Assembly (NCBI GenBank): GCA_044337015.1
Contig: JBIIOJ010000044.1
Location: 1 to 15,682, forward strand
DNA from: UBA4655 sp044337015
GTDB taxonomy: Bacteria; Planctomycetota; Planctomycetia; Pirellulales; UBA1268
Reading direction: 5' to 3'
Length of the DNA stretch: 15,682 nucleotides
Shown here: positions 7,335 through 14,639 of the stretch, piece by piece
Numbering within the stretch: position 1 is the first letter of the stretch
Layout: the number at the start of each line of letters is the position of its first letter
Made by a program: the position numbers and the translations under genes
The notes under the pieces: generated by a model
Seen by the model: only the letters and a program-made list of their open reading frames with translations
What the model was told of the DNA's origin: nothing
Databases searched by the model: none

Positions 7335-8613
7335 GGATGTCCACCTCTTGGCCCCGTTCGATGCCGCCATTCGTCCAGTCGCACTTCCATCCCGGGAAGG
7401 CGATTTCGGGGTAGGGGTCGGGCGGGATCGGGGCTCCCGAATCGTGCACGACGTCGAACTGCCTGTCTCCGCGGATGCGGCCGATCCGGAAATACTTCGA
7501 GCAGTGCTGCGTCTTCGGGTCGAGCGCGATCCGGCCACCGGGCCCGTCGAAGGCCAGGCCATCGCCAAACGCCTGCCGGACCGCGGCCGTCTCGAATGAG
7601 CCCGCCTTCTCGACCGCCTGCCGCCAGAGTTCGACGAGGCACCAGCCGGCCTCCATCGCGTCGCCGGTCACCCGGTCGTGGCCGAACTCCTCCTGGAACC
7701 CCTTGATCCACTCGCGATTGGCCTCGCCCGGAAGGCTCTGGAAATAGCTCGATGCCGCGTAGTGCCCCTTCACGTGCTCCGGCAGCATGCTGCGAAGATC
7801 ATCCTCGGCGATGCTTGTGGAGACGACCGGCAGCCGCGACGCCGAGAGCCGCTCGGCGGCGAGCGACTGGAAGAAGCCGATGTTGGACTCGCCGTTGATC
7901 GTGCTCAGCACGCAGTCGGCCTCCGACTCGGCGATCGCACGCACGGCCTCGCCGAAATCCTGCTGGGTGAGCGGATAGTAGGCCTCGCCCGCGGGCTCGA
8001 GCCCCTTCGAGGCGAAGTACTTCTTCGCGACGTAGTTGGCCGTCCGCGGGAAGACGTAATCGGATCCGATCAGGTAGATTTTCTTCCGCGAGCCGCCCGC
8101 CTCAGAGAGCAGCCAGTCGATCGTCGGGAAGATCTGCTGGTTGGGCACGGAGTTGCCATAGACGACGTTCCTCGAAGATTCATTCCCCTCGTACTGTACG
8201 GCGTAGAGGAGCAGCTTGTCGGCCTCCTCGAAGACCGGCAACACGGCCTTGCGGCTCGCGCTCGTCCAGCAGCCGAAGACGGCCGTGGCCCCGGCGTCGA
8301 CGAGGCCGCGGGCCCGGACGGGAAAGAGGTTGTTGCGCGACCGCGGATCGGGGGCCTTCAGCTCGACCTCGTGGCCGAGGATGCCGCCCGCGGCGTTGAT
8401 CCGCTCGAAGGCGTGGATCTGGACGTCGCGGAGCGAGGTCGCGCTGATCGCCAGCGGGCCGGTCTGCGAATGGAGCAGTCCCACGGTGACCTTCCTCGCC
8501 TTCGGCGGGATGCCGAGCGAGCAGCCGGTGAAGATCACAGGCGCGATCGCCCTCGACGCCGCGAGCGTCGCCGCCATGCCCGACCCGATCGCCTTCCGCC
8601 GCGAGACCTTCAT
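7321..8613 (-). CDS. UrtA-like solute-binding lipoprotein (orphan)
   Basis: The 430-residue protein closely resembles UrtA, the periplasmic substrate-binding component of urea/short-chain amide ABC transporters of the branched-chain amino-acid type. Residues 1-31 combine a twin-arginine motif (SRRKAIGSG) with a lipobox ending in FTGC (Cys31). UrtA hallmarks are VGLLHSQTGPLAISATSLRD (44-63), FGCWTSASRKAVLPVFE (113-129), YAVQYEGNESSRN (137-149), PNQQIFPTIDWLL (157-169), LIGSDYVFPRTANY (181-194) and VKGHYAASSYFQ (281-292). GAGGG lies five bases before the ATG. It starts 1 bp after the DUF4239 stop and overlaps AIM24 by 14 bp. No urtBCDE permease or ATPase genes are in the window, so it may serve as a ligand sensor or scaffold rather than a transporter subunit. 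The ligand is unproven. Confidence 0.92.
   Translation of the reverse strand: MKVSRRKAIGSGMAATLAASRAIAPVIFTGCSLGIPPKARKVTVGLLHSQTGPLAISATSLRDVQIHAFERINAAGGILGHEVELKAPDPRSRNNLFPVRARGLVDAGATAVFGCWTSASRKAVLPVFEEADKLLLYAVQYEGNESSRNVVYGNSVPNQQIFPTIDWLLSEAGGSRKKIYLIGSDYVFPRTANYVAKKYFASKGLEPAGEAYYPLTQQDFGEAVRAIAESEADCVLSTINGESNIGFFQSLAAERLSASRLPVVSTSIAEDDLRSMLPEHVKGHYAASSYFQSLPGEANREWIKGFQEEFGHDRVTGDAMEAGWCLVELWRQAVEKAGSFETAAVRQAFGDGLAFDGPGGRIALDPKTQHCSKYFRIGRIRGDRQFDVVHDSGAPIPPDPYPEIAFPGWKCDWTNGGIERGQEVDIHGDV
7341..7349 (-). promoter_or_regulatory. ribosome binding site fixing the AIM24 start
   Basis: On the minus strand this reads AAGAGGTGG, six bases before the ATG at 7334. It lies inside the end of the UrtA-like coding region and decides the AIM24 start, since the frame remains open further upstream. 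Confidence 0.7.
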
Positions 8614-8614
8614 G

Positions 8615-9418
8615 TCAGCCCTCGTTCATCCTCCGGTAGAGCACCTCGAACGGCTCGGCCGTGATGCTCACGTCGCCACGAAACGGCTGGTTCATGTCGA
8701 CGATCAGGTAGATCATCGTCCCGAGATACGCCGCGAGGATGCCGCCGAGCAAAAGCTGCGTGATGAACCGCATCTCGAAGAGCCAGCACATCGCGACGGT
8801 GAGCACCGCGCCCAGGATCATCACGTACCACATTGACGCCGGCAGGCCAGACTTGACGGAGTAGAGCCGCATCCGACGGCACTCGAGGAAGTGGTTGAGC
8901 TGCCGCAGCGCCTCGGCGTGGAGGATTTCCTCGGAGGGGGTCTTCGGCTGGAAGTCGAGCAGGCGATCGTGGAACGCCTCAGCCCGGATCGTCCCTTCCT
9001 GGGGAACGATGCCCTGCTGCTGGAGCGGCCAGGCGTACTTGATCACGTACCGCGTGTAGTCACGAAGGAGCCAGCGGAGGTTCTGCCCGAATGGCTCTGG
9101 ATAGCGGGAGACGTCCTCGTAGAGCGCCGAGAGCGCTGCCGCCTCGCGGGTGACGTTCGAGCCGGCCTCGGAGACGTTCTGGTAGGCCGTCACCGCGATG
9201 AGGCCGAGCAGCAGGCCGTAGAAGACGCAGAAGCAGGAGAGCACGTAGCCGACGATGTCGTTCGACCCCGGCATGTGCTTCACGAACTGCCGCAGGATCG
9301 GCCGGAAGACGATCGCCCCGACCCAGTAGAAGCCGACCGACACCAGGATCGCGAGGAGCGCGAGGCGGTGCGTGGGGATGTCGTAGATCCAGAACAAGTC
9401 GGCGAGCGGGAGCGTCAT
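8615..9418 (-). CDS. DUF4239 (bestrophin-like) membrane protein
   Basis: The 267-residue integral membrane protein has four predicted helices at about 19-37, 55-79, 195-214 and 221-241, in two pairs separated by a cytosolic or periplasmic helical domain (about 80-190). The closing segment DMNQPFRGDVSITAEPF (241-257) is the signature of DUF4239 proteins, which are described as bestrophin-like and are of unknown function. The start at 9418 places the first helix sensibly; no good ribosome binding site is seen. It follows the DUF3299-like lipoprotein after 52 bp, the longest gap in the operon, so an internal promoter here is possible although I cannot point to one. Its stop and the next ATG are separated by a single base. 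Confidence 0.88.
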   Translation of the reverse strand: MTLPLADLFWIYDIPTHRLALLAILVSVGFYWVGAIVFRPILRQFVKHMPGSNDIVGYVLSCFCVFYGLLLGLIAVTAYQNVSEAGSNVTREAAALSALYEDVSRYPEPFGQNLRWLLRDYTRYVIKYAWPLQQQGIVPQEGTIRAEAFHDRLLDFQPKTPSEEILHAEALRQLNHFLECRRMRLYSVKSGLPASMWYVMILGAVLTVAMCWLFEMRFITQLLLGGILAAYLGTMIYLIVDMNQPFRGDVSITAEPFEVLYRRMNEG

Positions 9419-9470
9419 GGGGTCGATGGTACCAACGGCCAGGGGCCGCTGCAGGGGGCTGATTTTCCCG

Positions 9471-10025
9471 TCAGCGGACCTCCTCCCCCTCCATCGCGTA
9501 GATCGCGAGGTGCTTCCCGTCGGGACCGAGCAGCTCGTCCACGCGGAAGGTTCCCGCCACCGCCACGGGCCGTACCGAGAAGTCGGCGGTCCTGCCGGGC
9601 CGCATCCGCACGACGATGCAGTCGTGGAGCGCCGCCCCCGGGCCGAAGCAGCACTCCATGTTGTCGCGGACGAGCACGAACTGCGTGAGTCCGGTCTGCT
9701 GGAAGCTCGGCAGGATGTAGCCACGAATGCGGATCCGCTCTTTCTCCAGTGCCGTCACCCGCTTCGGCAGGAGGTCGCGGCTGAAGAGAGCGCCCTTCTC
9801 CATGTCGAGCTTGATGTCGTCGAACGTGACGTCGCGGGGTCGGCCGGTCGGCGCGGCAGCAGTCGCGGGCGGCGCATGCGGATCGGCCGGGGCGGTGGCT
9901 GGAGATTCGGCGACCCGCGTGGACGGTTCGCGATCGCCGCAGCCGCCGCCTGTGGCGAGGCACGCCGCGGCGAGGACCAGGGTGGCTGGAATCGGGGGCA
10001 GAGCCGGCCTAACGCGTGAACGCAT
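9471..10025 (-). CDS. DUF3299-like lipoprotein
   Basis: The 184-residue product has an export signal ending in GGGC, with Cys29 a probable lipid anchor. A proline/alanine-rich spacer (about 32-64) leads to a compact domain at about 66-184. Its core, IRIRGYILPSFQQTGLTQFVLVRDNMECCFGPGA (97-130), contains the vicinal cysteines Cys125-Cys126. It matches the DUF3299 pattern of planctomycetes and parallels the LLKGYMYP...FLLVRDQGDCCFG core of the gene just upstream, so the two are tandem paralogues. Its ATG at 10025 lies 17 bp inside the upstream gene, suggesting coupled translation; there is no separate ribosome binding site. DUF3299 proteins are extracytoplasmic and often neighbour MacB-like ABC genes. 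A metal- or thiol-related role is inferred from the cysteines. Confidence 0.85.
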   Translation of the reverse strand: MRSRVRPALPPIPATLVLAAACLATGGGCGDREPSTRVAESPATAPADPHAPPATAAAPTGRPRDVTFDDIKLDMEKGALFSRDLLPKRVTALEKERIRIRGYILPSFQQTGLTQFVLVRDNMECCFGPGAALHDCIVVRMRPGRTADFSVRPVAVAGTFRVDELLGPDGKHLAIYAMEGEEVR

Positions 10026-10734
10026 CGTCGAGATGGTACAGCACTCCTCCTTCGAGCGCGGAGATGCCCGTGGGCCTCACCGCGAAACGCCCGGCGATTT
10101 TCACGAGCCGCGGCGTGAAGTCGATGCCCTGGCGATCCGCCAGCCTCACGAGCACCCGGTCGGTGATCTTCGGGTTGCCGCCGAAGCAGCAGTCGCCCTG
10201 ATCCCGCACGAGCAGGAATTCGGCGATGCCGCGTTGCTCCTTGCCGGGGTACATGTATCCCTTGAGCAGCACGAGCCTCCCGTCGAGGTCCGTGGCCGAT
10301 TCCGGCACGGCCGTCTGCGGCTCACCTTCGGCCGGTTGCAGGATCGCGTAGTCGATCCGCGAATATCCGTCGGGCAGTTCGGCCGCGTACTGAATCGACA
10401 GCCACACGAGGCTGCCGGCGAGCGTGCAGCAGGCGAAGGCCGCGCCTCCGGTCGCCAGCGGCAGCCCGGTGAGCACCTCCGGCCGCGACGCGACCTGCCT
10501 CCACCCGATCAGTCCGAGCACGATGGCGAGGGCCGGCACCGCCGCCAGCCACCAGTCGAAGAAGGCGATCGGCGAGAGGACCGCGAGGATGGCGGCCGCG
10601 ATCGCGTATTGGCTCGGCGAGCGGTACTCGCCGAGCGAATCTCCACCGTCCACCGATTCCCGCAGTCCGCCGGCGTGGCTCCGGGAAACCACGGCAGCCG
10701 AGTCGAAAAGACCCGCGGACATCCCTCGACGCAT
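10009..10734 (-). CDS. membrane protein with DUF4190-like N-terminus and DUF3299-like C-terminus
   Basis: The 241-residue protein joins two parts. Residues 43-114 hold two to three membrane helices resembling DUF4190 (SPIAFFDWWLAAVPALAIVLGLIGW, then GLPLATGGAAFACCTLAGSLVWL). The C-terminal domain (about 150-241) is DUF3299-like, with GYMYPGKEQRGIAEFLLVRDQGDCCFG and vicinal Cys181-Cys182. The C-terminal domain is homologous to the next gene's product and probably faces the periplasm. The open frame extends upstream only across the preceding gene, so the start was placed at 10734, 16 bp after that gene's stop. An ATG at 10722 directly preceded by GAGGG is a possible alternative but its spacing is too short. 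Confidence 0.83.
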   Translation of the reverse strand: MRRGMSAGLFDSAAVVSRSHAGGLRESVDGGDSLGEYRSPSQYAIAAAILAVLSPIAFFDWWLAAVPALAIVLGLIGWRQVASRPEVLTGLPLATGGAAFACCTLAGSLVWLSIQYAAELPDGYSRIDYAILQPAEGEPQTAVPESATDLDGRLVLLKGYMYPGKEQRGIAEFLLVRDQGDCCFGGNPKITDRVLVRLADRQGIDFTPRLVKIAGRFAVRPTGISALEGGVLYHLDDAFTR

Positions 10735-10750
10735 GGACAACCCGGACCTG

Positions 10751-12316
10751 TTAGCCGGACCTGGAGTCGGGGCGGAGAACGGCCCGCGACAGCACCGCCA
10801 CGGCAGCCACGATCGCCGCCCATACGATCCAGCGTACAAGCGGGAACGGCCGCGAGGAAGCGTCTCGCTTCGGCGCAAGATTTTTATCGGCGACGGCGGG
10901 AGCAGGGCGATTCTCGGGATCGGTGTCACCAAGCACGGGCGCCAGTCGGCCCGAGAGCGATTCGTCGCGACCTTCATCGGCGGCGTCTTCGTCGGCGAGC
11001 GGCTCATCGACGACCGGTTCGGCCGCGAGCGGCAGGCCCGCGAGCGGGGCGCCCGGAATCTCCGAGGGCCCTGAAATCTCCGAGGGAATTGCGTCTGCCT
11101 CGCCGTCCGCCGGCTTCGGCTTCACCGCGGCGGCCCCGGCGAACGCGGCAAGGGTGGCCGCTCTTTTCACGGCCTCCGGGTCGATCTTCTCGAGCCGCTT
11201 GATCGCCTCGGCCGCCTCCGGCTTCGGGCAGGCCCGCAGGTAATTCACGATCGGTTCGCGGACGAAGATGTTGTCGCTCGTGGCCTTCTCGAAGATCTCC
11301 ACCAGCCTGTTGAGCACCGTCCAGTCCTCCCAGCGGGCGAGATCGGCGATCACGAGATCCGCGAGCTTCGGCTCTTCGAGCAGGAGCCGCAGGGAGCGGA
11401 CCACCCGCTCCCTCGGCACGATCCCCTTCTCCTCACCGAGAAACCGCAGGGCCATGACGGCCGCGTAGGTCTCGGTGAAGGGCACATCCTTGCGGCTGCG
11501 GTCGAGGAAGAGCCGATCGACGAGGTCGAGTCCCTCCTCTCCCATGAGGGTGGCATGGCAGGCGATGAGCGCGTCGAGGCCCGCGCGAAGCTCCGTCGCC
11601 TTCTCGCCGAGGCCCTCGCCCGTGAGGATCTTCGAGATCCGCTCGGCGTCGGCCTTCGTACCGCAGACGCCCAGCATCGTCGCGTAGAGCCGCCGCCGGC
11701 TCGCCTGCACCTTCGGGTCCTCGATCCAGGCGAGCAGCTGCGAGGGATCCATCCTGTCTTCGAGCCCCTTCAAGTCGGCGTAGGAGGCGATCGCGAACTC
11801 GTCGTAGGCATCGCGGGCGAGCACCTCGTCGGGGTCTTCGAGGTGCTTCTGGAAGAACGCGAGACGATCGGGTCCGGAGGCGGGCAGTGACGGGAGCTTT
11901 TTCAGGTAACCGACGGTCTTCTCCGTGATCGCGATCGGGCTCGACCAGACGAGCTGCGGCGGCTCGACCGCCAGAAGCAGGAAGAGCGACCCCACCGGCT
12001 TCTCGTCGAGGAAGATCGTCTCGATCGGCTTCGCACCTGCACCAAAGTGCCCGGCGGCCTCGAGCAGGTCGGACCCCTTGAGCACCTCCACCACCTCGAA
12101 GGAGCCCTTCGGCAGAGGTCCCTCCGCCCGCGGCGCGAGCGACCCCGGATCGGGCCGCTTCACGAGCTTCGCGACGACGGCCACCTGGCTCTGCTCGATC
12201 TCCTGGGCGAACGTGAGTGAGACGGCCGAGCAGAATGGGCAGGCAGGGGCTTGCCTCGGCAGGGCGACCGCCGTGATCAGAAACAGGCAGACGAGGCTTC
12301 GCGACAACCGTCCCAT
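10751..12316 (-). CDS. exported CPFC-motif protein with helical repeats and C-terminal membrane anchor
   Basis: The 521-residue protein has a signal peptide (1-25) followed at once by Cys-Pro-Phe-Cys (26-29). The next 120 residues look like a small beta-rich module (AVVAKLVKRP, then GSFEVVEVLKG, then GSLFLLLAVEPPQLVWSSP). That pattern faintly recalls netrin/TIMP-type OB folds and is an inference. HEAT-like helices span about 150-385. An acidic, proline/alanine-rich linker follows (about 388-480), then one membrane helix at 496-514 with an arginine-rich end. The protein should therefore be anchored to the inner membrane facing the periplasm. It is paralogous to the gene at 5503-6654. It lies 41 bp after the ABC permease and 16 bp before the DUF4190/DUF3299 gene. 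The ribosome binding site is weak. Function is unknown. Confidence 0.87.
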   Translation of the reverse strand: MGRLSRSLVCLFLITAVALPRQAPACPFCSAVSLTFAQEIEQSQVAVVAKLVKRPDPGSLAPRAEGPLPKGSFEVVEVLKGSDLLEAAGHFGAGAKPIETIFLDEKPVGSLFLLLAVEPPQLVWSSPIAITEKTVGYLKKLPSLPASGPDRLAFFQKHLEDPDEVLARDAYDEFAIASYADLKGLEDRMDPSQLLAWIEDPKVQASRRRLYATMLGVCGTKADAERISKILTGEGLGEKATELRAGLDALIACHATLMGEEGLDLVDRLFLDRSRKDVPFTETYAAVMALRFLGEEKGIVPRERVVRSLRLLLEEPKLADLVIADLARWEDWTVLNRLVEIFEKATSDNIFVREPIVNYLRACPKPEAAEAIKRLEKIDPEAVKRAATLAAFAGAAAVKPKPADGEADAIPSEISGPSEIPGAPLAGLPLAAEPVVDEPLADEDAADEGRDESLSGRLAPVLGDTDPENRPAPAVADKNLAPKRDASSRPFPLVRWIVWAAIVAAVAVLSRAVLRPDSRSG

Positions 12317-12357
12317 GGTCGCAACAGTCTACCCCTTATCGAGGTGGACGAGCGAGG

Positions 12358-13722
12358 TCAGCCCGGGCCCTGGAGCCAGCGGGCGACGTCGGTGCGGTAG
12401 GCGGCGACCGCCGGGAGGATGCCGGCGAGGATCGCGAGGCCGACGAGGAGCGGCACGAGCAGGAGTTCGGCCTGCGGCGCCGCCGAGAGCACGCCAGCCG
12501 AGACGCCCGCGTTCGTGGCGATCCACGGCCCGATCACGCCGACCAAAACGTGGCCGAGCACCCAGCCCGCGAGCCCCCCGGCGACCGCCAGCAGCACGGC
12601 CTCCACGAGCACGGTCGAGAGCACGTGGGAGCGTCGCGCCCCGAGCGCCCGCATGATCGCGACATCCCGCTTCCGCTCGAGCGTCGAGCCGACCATGCTC
12701 ACGAGGATGCCCACGGCCGAAACGACGACGACCATCGCCGTGATCAGAAGCAACAGCAACTCGAGCGGCCGCACGAAGAGGTCGAGCAGTTGGCGGATCT
12801 CCCCGATCGGAAGCGCCGCCTGGGCGTCGCGGCCCTCGTTGATCGCCGTGCGGACGCCCATGGCAGTCAGTTCCGGCGGCAGTCCGGCGGCGCTTGCCGT
12901 CTCGAGGAGGATCGACGTCACCTCCCGCTGGATTTTCCGCAGGGGCTTCGTGCCGCCGGAGTCCACCGGGATGCCGGCCTCGACGGTTTTCGGGGAGGTC
13001 TCCTTCGCCTCGCCGTCGGCACCGGGCGTGCCTTCATCGTCGATCGGCTTCGCATGCCCTTCCTGGAGGTAGAAGCCCTCCATGTTCACGAACACGCCCC
13101 GGTCGACCGGCGTGTCGGTCCGCTCGAGGATGCCCACGAGCCTGAAGGGATCGTGCTTCGGTCCGTCGTCGGCGCCGTGGGTCGGTGAGAACTCGTCGCC
13201 GAGCTTCAGCCCGTATCGATCGGCGACGGCGGCTCCAACCACGCCCTCGAAGTAGTTTTCGTCCCGCAGGTTCCTTCCCGCGGCGAACCGGTAGGGGCGG
13301 CCGCCGCCGCGGGTGAGACGGTCGAACATCGCCGCGTTCGTGCCGATCACGCGGTAGCCCTGCCAGTAGTCGCCCATGCAGATCGGCACGGCGACGGCGG
13401 TGCTCGACGCAAACCGTCCTTCGCGGCGGTCGTCGCGGTGATCCCCGGAAAGGAACTCCTCGTAGACGCTCCAGGGAACGTTTTCGATCGGCCGCGAGAT
13501 GTAGTAGACGCTGTTGAGCACCAACTGCAGCGGGCTCCCCTTCGCGCCGATGATCATGTTGTAGCCGAGGCCGGTCCCGCTCGCGAAAGCCTGTTGCACG
13601 ACGTTGCCGGTGACGAGCGTCGCGACGACAAGCGCGACGCCCAGGGCGAGCGACAGCACGGTGAGGGCCGAAGTGAGAGCCCGTTGGCGGATGTTGCGCC
13701 AGGCGATGCCGAAGAGCGTCAT
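12358..13722 (-). CDS. ABC transporter permease, MacB/FtsX type
   Basis: The 454-residue permease has the four-helix MacB/FtsX layout: helix 1 at about 17-39, a large periplasmic domain at 40-318, then helices at 320-345, 368-400 and 419-441. The FtsX segment ERKRDVAIMRALGARRSHV (349-367) is diagnostic. In the periplasmic domain, IIGAKGSPLQLVLNSVYYI (57-75), CMGDYWQGYRVIGT (115-128), AAGRNL (147-152) and GILERTDTPVDRGVFV (197-212) resemble permeases I know next to DUF3299 genes in gamma-proteobacteria, rather than MacB of antibiotic efflux. Transporters of this superfamily usually transmit mechanical force to periplasmic partners. The open frame extends upstream only as a shadow of the ATPase gene. 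The start at 13722 has a G-rich ribosome binding site and a 4-bp ATGA overlap with the ATPase. Confidence 0.93.
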   Translation of the reverse strand: MTLFGIAWRNIRQRALTSALTVLSLALGVALVVATLVTGNVVQQAFASGTGLGYNMIIGAKGSPLQLVLNSVYYISRPIENVPWSVYEEFLSGDHRDDRREGRFASSTAVAVPICMGDYWQGYRVIGTNAAMFDRLTRGGGRPYRFAAGRNLRDENYFEGVVGAAVADRYGLKLGDEFSPTHGADDGPKHDPFRLVGILERTDTPVDRGVFVNMEGFYLQEGHAKPIDDEGTPGADGEAKETSPKTVEAGIPVDSGGTKPLRKIQREVTSILLETASAAGLPPELTAMGVRTAINEGRDAQAALPIGEIRQLLDLFVRPLELLLLLITAMVVVVSAVGILVSMVGSTLERKRDVAIMRALGARRSHVLSTVLVEAVLLAVAGGLAGWVLGHVLVGVIGPWIATNAGVSAGVLSAAPQAELLLVPLLVGLAILAGILPAVAAYRTDVARWLQGPG

Positions 13723-14435
13723 GCACGACCCCCCGCCGTGGCTTCCGGCCGCCCTACCCTCGCGGCGCGGTTGAAATCCTCGATGCGGATCCGCCGCTCG
13801 AACTGGGAGGCGACCTCCGGCGAGTGCGTCACGATGAGGAGCGCGACCCCCTGCTCTCGGCAGGTGTTTCGCAGGAGGTCGATCACCTGCTGCTGGTGGG
13901 CCGGATCGATGCTGGCCGTCGGCTCGTCTGCGAGGATCGCCCGCGGACGGTTGGCAAGCGCCCTCGCGACGGCAACCCGCTGCTGCTCCCCGATCGAGAG
14001 ATGCGCCGGCCGGTGGGAGAGCCTGTGGCCGAGCCCCACCGCGGCCAGGAGCGACTCGGCCCGGGAGCGATCGGGGCGGCCCGTGCCGAACGACATCGCC
14101 ACGAGCACGTTCTCGAGGGCCGTGAACCCGGGCAGCAGGTTGAACGACTGGAACACCATGCCGAGCTTGTCGGCCCGGATCCGGTCGCGGGTCGCCTCGT
14201 CGAACCGGGTGAGGTCGAGGCCGTCGATGACCACGCTGCCGCGGTCGGGCCGCAGGATCCCCGAGATCACGTTGAGGAGGGTCGATTTCCCGGAGCCGCT
14301 GCGGCCCTCGAGCGAAACCTGCTCGCCGCTGGCCACCTCGAACCGATCGACATCGAGCACCGTGAGCGGCTCGCCCCCGGGCACGGCAAACGTCTTGCGA
14401 ACGTCGGATAGCGAGATGACGGCAGGTTGGGACAT
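13719..14435 (-). CDS. ABC transporter ATP-binding protein (MacB/LolD-like)
   Basis: The 238-residue ATPase would energise the adjacent permease. It has Walker A GRSGSGKST (44-52), Q-loop glutamine 96 in VFQSFNLLPGFTALENV, Walker B AILADE (166-171) with catalytic Glu171, and the switch histidine 204 in VTHS. The signature motif reads LSIGEQQRVAVARAL (146-160), with isoleucine in place of the usual glycine. The D-loop segment is EPTASID instead of the common EPTGNLD. It is the first gene of the minus-strand operon and overlaps the permease by 4 bp. No clear ribosome binding site precedes the ATG at 14435. A TATCAT at 14446-14451 on the minus strand could be a -10 element, which would make the message nearly leaderless; this is weak. 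Confidence 0.95.
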   Translation of the reverse strand: MSQPAVISLSDVRKTFAVPGGEPLTVLDVDRFEVASGEQVSLEGRSGSGKSTLLNVISGILRPDRGSVVIDGLDLTRFDEATRDRIRADKLGMVFQSFNLLPGFTALENVLVAMSFGTGRPDRSRAESLLAAVGLGHRLSHRPAHLSIGEQQRVAVARALANRPRAILADEPTASIDPAHQQQVIDLLRNTCREQGVALLIVTHSPEVASQFERRIRIEDFNRAARVGRPEATAGGRA

Positions 14436-14557
14436 GACGCGGCCAATGATACCGAACGGGCCATGCGAACGGGTGGATGCCCGGTTGTGACGCTGCTTGA
14501 AGGAGGCCGCATTGCCGCCGGGCGAGCGGACGCATCGTCGCTACGGTGAGGATACAC

Positions 14558-14599
14558 CTGATGCTCCTCAACGTCCGCTCCCCCGGCGTTCAGCATCAG
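14558..14599. repeat. two-step inverted repeat (hairpin)
   Basis: CTGATGCT at 14558-14565 is perfectly complementary to AGCATCAG at 14592-14599. Inside it AACG (14570-14573) can pair with CGTT (14587-14590), leaving a pyrimidine-rich loop. No T-run flanks it, and neither neighbouring gene ends here, so a terminator role is unlikely. It may be an operator, a leader hairpin of the ABC operon, or the edge of the adjacent repeat element. Confidence 0.5.
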
Positions 14600-14639
14600 A
14601 GTGCCTGTGTGCCCCATTGAGCAGCACGTTTGACCGTGA

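Noticed and set aside
10735..11007. Upstream extension of the DUF4190/DUF3299 frame
   Set aside because: It overlaps the end of the 521-residue CPFC gene and has no membrane or domain features; the start at 10734 fits the operon spacing.
13723..14571. Upstream extension of the ABC permease frame to 737 codons
   Set aside because: The extension is the ATPase gene read in another frame; the permease begins at 13722 with MTLFGIAWRNIRQ.
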